A stretch of DNA of 64,000 bases from Desulfobacterales bacterium (GTDB lineage Bacteria > Desulfobacterota > Desulfobacteria > Desulfobacterales > Desulfosalsimonadaceae), in contig JAXHNP010000004.1 in the NCBI GenBank assembly GCA_034520365.1, forward strand, positions 24,673 through 88,672. The letters run 5' to 3'. Under the pieces are notes generated by a model. The model ran no database searches and was not told where the DNA came from. It saw only the letters and a program-made list of their open reading frames with translations. Both the position numbers and the translations under genes were made by a program. Below are positions 58,935 through 64,000 of this stretch, in pieces. How positions within the stretch are numbered: position 1 is the first letter of the stretch; each line of letters opens with the position of its first letter.

Positions 58935-60200
58935 TTATTCCGGGTCCTGGAATAAAGGAAACTGGGCGCAGAATTCCTGGACCCGTTCCCGGGTGGCTTG
59001 GATCCGGGTTTCATCGCCCGCATTTTTGAGAATATCCACAATAAAATCGCCGATGATATGCATCTCATCTTCTTTCATGCCCCGGGTCGTCACCGCCGGG
59101 GTGCCGATTCGGATGCCGCTGGTCACAAACGGGCTCTGGGTTTCAAACGGGATTGTGTTTTTGTTGACCGTAATCCCCGCTTTTTCCAGTACTTCCTCCG
59201 CATCCTTGCCGGTAATGCCCAGGTTGGTCACATCCACCAGCATCATATGGTTATCCGTACCGTTGGAAACCAGCTCAATGCCGTTTTCCATCAGATGGCC
59301 GGCAAGGGTCTGGGCGTTTTTAACGATTTGGGCCTGGTAGCGCTTGAAGGCATCGGCCAGGGCCAGTTTAAAGGCAACGGCCTTGGCGGCGATAACATGC
59401 ATCAACGGGCCGCCCTGGATGCCCGGAAAAATTTCTTTGTTTAATTTTTTGGACAAATCGCCGCGGCCTAAAATCAAACCGCCCCGGGGGCCGCGAAGCG
59501 TTTTGTGGGTGGTGGAGGTGACCACATGGGCGTGCGGCACGGGCGATGGATGGGCGCCGCCGGCGATAAGCCCCGCGATATGGGCCATGTCCACCATGAA
59601 ATAGGCGCCCACGGATTCGGCAATTTTGCCGAAAGCTTCAAAATCGATGACCCGGGGGTAAGCGCTGGCACCGGCCACGATCATTTTGGGCTGGTGCTGT
59701 TTGGCCAGGTCGGCGATTTTGTCATAGTCCAGCATGCCGGTCTCCTTGGCCACCCCGTAGTGGATGAAATTGAAAAACCGGCCGGAAAAGCTCGCCTTGG
59801 CCCCGTGAGTCAAGTGCCCGCCATGGGCCAGATCCATGCCCAGGATGGTGTCGCCCGGCTCCAGCAGGGCGAAATAGACGGCCATGTTGGCCTGGGAGCC
59901 GGAATGGGCCTGCACATTGGCGTATTCGGCGCCGAACAGGGTTTTGGCCCGGTCAATGGCCAGGTTCTCGGCGATATCCACAAACTCGCAGCCGCCGTAG
60001 TAGCGCTTGTTCGGGTAGCCCTCCGCGTATTTGTTGGTCATCACGCTGGCCTGGGCGGCCATGACCGCCGGGCCCACGATGTTTTCCGAGGCGATCAGCT
60101 CCAGGGTGTGCTTCTGCCGGTTGTATTCGTTCTCAATGGCATTGGCGATTTCCGGATCCACAATGTCAATGGTGTCAATATTGCGTTGATTGTTTCGCAT
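58935..60200 (-). CDS. glyA: Serine hydroxymethyltransferase
   Basis: A 421-residue PLP enzyme: [99 protein letters not shown] with the PLP-binding Lys, and [17 protein letters not shown] at the end. It makes glycine and methylene-tetrahydrofolate from serine, which also feeds thymidylate and purine synthesis. Confidence 0.97.
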   Translation of the reverse strand: MRNNQRNIDTIDIVDPEIANAIENEYNRQKHTLELIASENIVGPAVMAAQASVMTNKYAEGYPNKRYYGGCEFVDIAENLAIDRAKTLFGAEYANVQAHSGSQANMAVYFALLEPGDTILGMDLAHGGHLTHGAKASFSGRFFNFIHYGVAKETGMLDYDKIADLAKQHQPKMIVAGASAYPRVIDFEAFGKIAESVGAYFMVDMAHIAGLIAGGAHPSPVPHAHVVTSTTHKTLRGPRGGLILGRGDLSKKLNKEIFPGIQGGPLMHVIAAKAVAFKLALADAFKRYQAQIVKNAQTLAGHLMENGIELVSNGTDNHMMLVDVTNLGITGKDAEEVLEKAGITVNKNTIPFETQSPFVTSGIRIGTPAVTTRGMKEDEMHIIGDFIVDILKNAGDETRIQATRERVQEFCAQFPLFQDPE

Positions 60201-60218
60201 ATCTTCCTTCCGTTTATT

Positions 60219-60680
60219 TTAACCGCGCACGGATTTTACCCGCGCATCGATATTGTCAATCCGCTCCTTGTGGCGGCCTCCGTCAAACGGGGTGTCCAGC
60301 CAGGCGCTCAGGATCTCCCGGGCCAGGTCCGTGCCGATTACCCGGCCGCCTATGATCAGCATATTGGCATCATTATGGCGGCGGCACATGATCGCGGAGA
60401 AAAGATCATTGCACAGGGCCGCCCGGACACCGGGAAAGCGGTTGGCAATCATTGACATGCCGAGGCCCGTGCCGCAGATCAGAATCCCGCGTTTAAATTC
60501 CCCGGATGAAACTTTCTGTGCCACCCGGGCCCCGAACTCCGTGTAATCCACCGAAGCCTCGTCGTGCGTGCCGCAGTCCTCAATATCAAGCTCGTGGTCT
60601 TTTAAAACCTGCTTGATACTTTCCTTTAACGCAAATCCGGCGTGATCGCAGCCGACCACGATCGGTGCCCTTGATTCCAT
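60219..60680 (-). CDS. rpiB: Ribose 5-phosphate isomerase B
   Basis: A 153-residue protein: VVGCDHAGFALKESIKQVLK (C-D-H), DCGTHDEASVDYTEFGARVA, GILICGTGLGMSMIANRFPG with the catalytic Cys, and CRRHNDANMLIIGGRVIGTD. It interconverts ribose and ribulose 5-phosphate. It precedes glyA by 18 bp. Confidence 0.96.
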   Translation of the reverse strand: MESRAPIVVGCDHAGFALKESIKQVLKDHELDIEDCGTHDEASVDYTEFGARVAQKVSSGEFKRGILICGTGLGMSMIANRFPGVRAALCNDLFSAIMCRRHNDANMLIIGGRVIGTDLAREILSAWLDTPFDGGRHKERIDNIDARVKSVRG

Positions 60681-60707
60681 GGCTGATGTATCCTTTAAGA
60701 TTTAAGA

Positions 60708-60938
60708 TCAGGTCTTTTCGATAATATAGTTGATCGCATCCTTAACCGTGGCCAGCTGTTCCGCATCCTCGTCCGGAACTTCAATGTCAAATTCTTCTTC
60801 CATGGTCATGATGAGTTCCACAATGGCCAGCGAATCCGCGCCAAGATCGTCGATCAAAAAGGCCTCTGGCACGACTTCACTGGCATCCACATCCAGTTTT
60901 TCCGCTATCAGTTTTTTGACTTTATCTTCTATCTTCAT
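60708..60938 (-). CDS. acpP: Acyl carrier protein
   Basis: A 76-residue acidic helical protein with the phosphopantetheine site [20 protein letters not shown] (Ser of D-S-L). GAGGAGAGGCGTGA lies before the ATG. It lies 17 bp after fabG on the same strand. No fabF follows, in contrast to the common fabG-acpP-fabF order. Confidence 0.97.
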   Translation of the reverse strand: MKIEDKVKKLIAEKLDVDASEVVPEAFLIDDLGADSLAIVELIMTMEEEFDIEVPDEDAEQLATVKDAINYIIEKT

Positions 60939-60955
60939 TCACGCCTCTCCTCATC

Positions 60956-61690
60956 TTAAGTATATAAACCACCGTTTACGTGAATTACCTGGCCTGTAAT
61001 ATAGGCGGCTGCATCCGAGGCCAGAAAACAGGCGACACCCGCCACATCTTTCGGCGTTCCCGCGCGGCCGGCGGGAATTTGCGCCATAATCGCATCTTTT
61101 GAGGCCTGGGGCAGATCCGCGGTCATGGCCGTTTCAATAAAGCCCGGGGCAATGGCATTGGCAGTGATGCCCCGGGAAGCCAGTTCCCGGGCCGTTGATT
61201 TGGTCAATCCGATAATGCCGGCCTTGGCGGCGGAATAATTGGCCTGGCCGGGATTTCCGGATACCCCGGCAATCGAGGTGATATTGATGATACGGCCGGA
61301 CTTCTGCTTCATCATGGGCCGGCTTGCCGCTTTAGTGCAGTTAAACGCCCCTTTGAGGTTCACTGAAATGACGTCATCCCAATCGGCTTCCTTCATACGC
61401 GCCAAAAGCCCATCCCGGGCAATGCCGGCGTTATTGACCAGTACATCGATCCGGCCGGTGGTATCCAGCACGGTTTTGAAAAAGTCTGCGACTTCTTCGC
61501 TGTCCGCCACATTGACCCGGTATCCGTCGGGTATGCCGCCGGCCGCGGCAATTTCTTCAGCCGTCTCCTCTCCGCTCTGTTCCGGGGAATGAAAGTTGAA
61601 AAAAACATGAACGCCGGATGCGGCAAAGGCTTTGCATATGGCGCGACCAATGCCTCTTGATCCGCCGGTTACCACGATTGTTCGCTTCAT
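60956..61690 (-). CDS. fabG: 3-oxoacyl-[ACP] reductase
   Basis: A 244-residue short-chain dehydrogenase. The start at 61690 (MKRTIVVTGGSRGIGRAICK) gives the usual length. G-x3-G-I-G, VDVLVNNAGIARDGLL-like segment (IDVLVNNAGIARDGLLARM), ITSIAGVSGNPGQANYSAAK (Y-x3-K) and AIAPGFIETAMTADLPQASK mark it. It reduces 3-oxoacyl-ACP with NADPH in fatty acid synthesis. It is followed by acpP. Confidence 0.96.
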   Translation of the reverse strand: MKRTIVVTGGSRGIGRAICKAFAASGVHVFFNFHSPEQSGEETAEEIAAAGGIPDGYRVNVADSEEVADFFKTVLDTTGRIDVLVNNAGIARDGLLARMKEADWDDVISVNLKGAFNCTKAASRPMMKQKSGRIINITSIAGVSGNPGQANYSAAKAGIIGLTKSTARELASRGITANAIAPGFIETAMTADLPQASKDAIMAQIPAGRAGTPKDVAGVACFLASDAAAYITGQVIHVNGGLYT

Positions 61691-61783
61691 TTTTCCGCTT
61701 ACAGCCTCGGATTGCGGCGATTGATCGGTGTTAGGCAAAGAGGAATGCAGTGCAACAAAGATATTGGACTTTTTGCGAAGCCA

Positions 61784-61963
61784 TCATTCCTTTGTTTCAG
61801 TAACGGTCCGACCTTTGTATGTTCCGCATTCGGGGCACGCCCGGTGCGGCATTTTGACCTCTCCGCATTGCGGGCATTTTGACACATTCGGCGCCTCGGT
61901 TTTCTGATGGGTGCGCCGTTTATCTCGTTTGGATTTTGATACCTTGTGTTTGGGTACTGCCAT
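61784..61963 (-). CDS. rpmF: 50S ribosomal protein L32
   Basis: A 59-residue protein too short for many gene finders. MAVPKHKVSKSKRDKRRTHQ at the start and CPQCGEVKMPHRACPECGTY with the four-Cys zinc ribbon are diagnostic. TAGGAGTAGACC precedes the ATG. It lies 93 bp upstream of fabG. In related bacteria plsX and fabH usually sit between rpmF and fabG; they are absent here. The leader has a terminator-like hairpin (62017-62036). Confidence 0.96.
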   Translation of the reverse strand: MAVPKHKVSKSKRDKRRTHQKTEAPNVSKCPQCGEVKMPHRACPECGTYKGRTVTETKE

Positions 61964-62016
61964 GGTCTACTCCTAACTATTTAAAATTTTTATATATTAA
62001 TTTATTCGGGCAAATG

Positions 62017-62036
62017 AAAAAACAGGGCCGTCCCTG
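62017..62036 (-). terminator. Terminator-like hairpin in the rpmF leader
   Basis: On the minus strand CAGGG-ACGG-CCCTG is followed by six T. It lies 54 bp upstream of the rpmF start and downstream of a promoter-like site, so it could be an attenuator or end a short leader RNA. The stem is only 5 bp. Confidence 0.5.
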
Positions 62037-62086
62037 CGCCCGATGCCCGGAAAGTCCTTTAAAAAGCAGAATTTAAGATTTAAACT

Positions 62087-62113
62087 AGTATGTTAAATCG
62101 TTCCGCGTGTCAA
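62087..62113 (-). promoter_or_regulatory. Possible promoter of rpmF
   Basis: On the minus strand a perfect TTGACA (62108-62113) is followed by CATACT (62087-62092) at 15 bp, a short spacing. It would start transcription just upstream of the hairpin at 62017-62036. Confidence 0.35.
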
Positions 62114-62210
62114 GGCAATTTACTTTTATGCCATTTATAATGCTTGAGTTCAATAGGTGTTTGTGGTAAAAAAATTAATTTTATTTTTCTCTCCCTAAAG
62201 AAGGATATAT

Positions 62211-63632
62211 ATGAATATGGATAACCCAATCGTCACCCGATTTCCGCCGAGCCCGAGCGGGTATCTGCATCTGGGCGGCGCGCGAACGGCCATTTTTAAT
62301 TGGCTGTATGCCCGGCATACCAGGGGGCGGTTCGTGCTTCGGGTTGAAGATACGGATATGGCCCGGTCAACGAAAGAGTCGGTGGACGCCATTTTGGACG
62401 CCCTTGAATGGCTGGGCATCGGCTGGGATGAAGGCCCGTATTTTCAATCCCAGCGCTTTGACGTGTATAAGGATTATATCAACCGGCTGCTGGCCTCCGG
62501 CAATGCCTATTACTGCACCTGTTCGGCGGAACGGCTCGAGCAGATGCGGCAGGAAGCCATGCAGAGCGGGGGCAAACCCAAGTATGACGGCACCTGCCGG
62601 GACAAGGGCCTGGAATATCAAGAGGGCGCCGTGGTCCGGTTTAAGGCCCCGCTTGCCGGCACCACCGTGGTCCCGGACCGGATCCGCGGCAATGTGGCGT
62701 TTAACAATACCGAACTCGATGATTTCATCATCCAGCGAAGCGACGGCACCCCCACCTATAACCTGGCAGTGGTGGTCGATGACATCACCATGAACATTAA
62801 TACCATCATCCGGGGCGACGACCATTTAAATAATACGCCCAAGCAGATTCAGCTCTATGAGGCGCTGGGCTGTGAAGTGCCGGATTTCGGGCACGTGCCC
62901 ATGGTGCTGGGGCCGGATAAGACGCGGCTTTCCAAACGCCACGGGGCCATGTCCGTCACCGCGTACCGGGATATGGGCTATCATCCGGATGCCATGGTCA
63001 ACTACCTTGTCCGGCTGGGCTGGTCGCACGGGGATCAGGAGTTTTTCACCCGGGAGGAGCTGATTGAAAAGTTTAACCTGGCGCATATCGGCAAATCCGC
63101 CGGCGTGTTTGACCCGGAAAAGCTTCTGGCGCTAAACGCCGAGCACATCCGGGCGAAATCCAACGAGGAGCTGGCCGGGCACCTGATGCCGTTTTTAGAA
63201 GCCAAAGGCATTGATGCGGCTCCCGGCGAATACCTCTATAAAGTGATTGAAACCCTTAAAAACCGCAGCAAGACCTTTGTAGAGATGGCGGATGCCGCGG
63301 AATTCTATTTCGCGGATCAATTGGTTTACGAGGAGAAGGCGGCAAAGAAGTTTCTCAAAGCCGGCATTCTTGAGCCGCTAAAGGAAATAACCCTTGAGCT
63401 GGAACAGACCGGGACGTTTAACCAGGAAACCCTGGAGCCCATTTTTCAGCATGTGATGGACAAGCACGAGTTAAAACTCGGCAAAATCGCCCAGCCCATG
63501 CGCGTGGCCCTTACCGGCAAAACCGTCAGCCCCGGCATATTTGAGATGATCGAGGTGCTGGGAAAATCCGCGGTAATTGCCCGGCTGAAAGATGCCATCG
63601 CCTATATCGAGACCCGGCAGGCGGAAGAATAA
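62211..63632 (+). CDS. gltX: Glutamyl-tRNA synthetase
   Basis: A 473-residue class I synthetase: TRFPPSPSGYLHLGGARTAI holds the HIGH-like H-L-G-G, FVLRVEDTDMARSTKESVDA, and DKTRLSKRHGAMSVTAYRDM the KMSKS-like L-S-K-R. The C-terminal anticodon domain follows (FYFADQLVYEEKAAKKFLKA). The ATG at 62211 follows AAGAAGGATATAT; a second ATG at 62217 is possible. It charges tRNA-Glu and possibly, in its non-discriminating form, tRNA-Gln, which is encoded 160 bp downstream. Start of the 107-bp repeat copy 2 is 3 bp after the stop. Confidence 0.96.
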   Translation: MNMDNPIVTRFPPSPSGYLHLGGARTAIFNWLYARHTRGRFVLRVEDTDMARSTKESVDAILDALEWLGIGWDEGPYFQSQRFDVYKDYINRLLASGNAYYCTCSAERLEQMRQEAMQSGGKPKYDGTCRDKGLEYQEGAVVRFKAPLAGTTVVPDRIRGNVAFNNTELDDFIIQRSDGTPTYNLAVVVDDITMNINTIIRGDDHLNNTPKQIQLYEALGCEVPDFGHVPMVLGPDKTRLSKRHGAMSVTAYRDMGYHPDAMVNYLVRLGWSHGDQEFFTREELIEKFNLAHIGKSAGVFDPEKLLALNAEHIRAKSNEELAGHLMPFLEAKGIDAAPGEYLYKVIETLKNRSKTFVEMADAAEFYFADQLVYEEKAAKKFLKAGILEPLKEITLELEQTGTFNQETLEPIFQHVMDKHELKLGKIAQPMRVALTGKTVSPGIFEMIEVLGKSAVIARLKDAIAYIETRQAEE

Positions 63633-63635
63633 AAA

Positions 63636-63742
63636 CGGTCCTGTTAACGGACAATAAGTCGGCACGGTGGCCGACTCTACAACGCATATCACTGTAGGGC
63701 AGGCCACCGTGCCTGCCTAAAAAAAGACAGAACAAATTTACC
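63636..63742 (-). repeat. Structured dispersed repeat, copy 2 (107 bp, inverted)
   Basis: An about 90% identical reverse complement of 10746-10852, including the 12-bp arms GGCACGGTGGCC/GGCCACCGTGCC. The inner stem reads CTACA/TGTAG where copy 1 has CTACG/CGTAG, a compensatory exchange. It follows the gltX stop directly. Confidence 0.85.
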
Positions 63743-63796
63743 GTATAAAAAATGCCTTGACAGGCAAGGCTGGTTTGCTAATTTTTAATCAGATAC

Positions 63797-63870
63797 TGAG
63801 GGTTGGTCTAGGGGTAAGACGACGGGTTCTGGCCCCGTTAACACAGGTTCGAATCCTGTACCCTCAGCCA
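63797..63870 (+). tRNA. tRNA-Gln (anticodon CUG)
   Basis: Acceptor TGAGGGT (63797-63803) pairs with ACCCTCA (63860-63866), followed by discriminator G and an encoded CCA (63868-63870). The anticodon stem ACGGG/CCCGT encloses the loop TTCTGGC, anticodon CTG. The T arm CAGGTTCGAATCCTG is standard. The D arm is TCTAGGGGTAAGA. Confidence 0.95.
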
Positions 63871-63879
63871 ATAAATAAC

Positions 63880-63916
63880 AAGGGATTGTGACGCGTTGTC
63901 GCAGTCCCTTTTTTAT
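63880..63916 (+). terminator. Intrinsic terminator after tRNA-Gln
   Basis: AAGGGATTGTGAC (63880-63892) and GTCGCAGTCCCTT (63898-63910) form a 13-bp stem with two G-U pairs and a 5-nt loop, followed by a T-run. The last 80 bases of the window contain no gene. Confidence 0.85.
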
Positions 63917-64000
63917 TAGATTGCAACAAAGGTAAAAAAGGAGCCGTCTTTAAATATATCGATTGGTATTATGCATCAATCGGCGCTTGACACTTTCCCT

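Noticed and set aside
63960..63982. CGATTG...CAATCG inverted repeat near the right edge as an operator
   Set aside because: Arms are only 6 bp, the downstream gene is outside the window and nothing supports a role.

Overview
The window reads as a chromosomal segment of an anaerobic, Gram-negative bacterium, most likely a sulfate reducer of the Desulfobacterota (Desulfobacterales-like). Supporting signs are a 2-oxoacid:ferredoxin oxidoreductase, two 2-hydroxyacyl-CoA dehydratase / benzoyl-CoA reductase type subunits, paired MinD-type ATPases with inserted ferredoxin domains next to NifX/MTH1175-like proteins (the layout of the sulfate-reducer 'orange protein' loci), a CofD-like protein of the GAK type, a TrpB2-type synthase, an archaeal-type ProRS, and an RND pump, BamD lipoprotein and AsmA-like protein that imply an outer membrane. 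This placement is inference from gene content; no rRNA is present.

Layout. 1-4.5 kb is an AT-rich accessory island: a cut-off unknown gene, a DUF1871-like gene, three type II toxin-antitoxin modules (Phd/RelE on the minus strand, RHH/RelE, MazEF), each with a readable promoter and operator-like repeat, a 240-bp MITE-like element, and an MscS channel. 4.8-8.4 kb has a BtrH-like protein followed by korAB. 8.4-9.5 kb has an RRM protein and a cold-shock protein with a hairpin leader. 9.5-19.7 kb holds an exonuclease, a HAD phosphatase, a MaoC hydratase, typA, a universal stress protein, a lytic transglycosylase, an HMG-CoA-lyase-like enzyme, a small 4-Cys protein and a 702-aa protein with an acyl-ACP-reductase-like C-terminal half. 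19.8-28.2 kb: alpha/beta hydrolase, CofD-like protein, nitroreductase, thioesterase, RND pump and adaptor. 28.5-36 kb: AsmA-like giant, SagB-type oxidoreductase and two dehydratase-like subunits. 36-39.8 kb: the orp-like ATPase/NifX cluster.

39.9-63.9 kb is mostly housekeeping: hisI-hisG-engB-era on the minus strand; trxA-trxB-bamD and rpmB on the plus strand; ispG-proS-rsh; then a long minus-strand run rpmF / fabG-acpP-rpiB-glyA-dCMP deaminase-nrdR-ribD-ribE-ribBA-ribH-nusB-trpB2-hypothetical-MBL hydrolase; finally gltX and tRNA-Gln(CUG). Riboflavin synthesis is complete (ribD, ribE, ribBA, ribH) and clustered. Histidine genes are only a fragment of the pathway.

Repeats are frequent between genes: a 107-bp structured repeat in two inverted copies about 53 kb apart with a compensatory base-pair change, a large REP-like palindrome, hexamer and heptamer tandem arrays, and a 30-bp hairpin repeat in two copies. 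The most interesting protein-level items are the acyl-ACP-reductase-like fusion whose catalytic Cys position is Ser, the SagB + dehydratase pair, the duplicated C-x-[LI]-G-x-F protein, and very small Cys-rich or overlapping ORFs.
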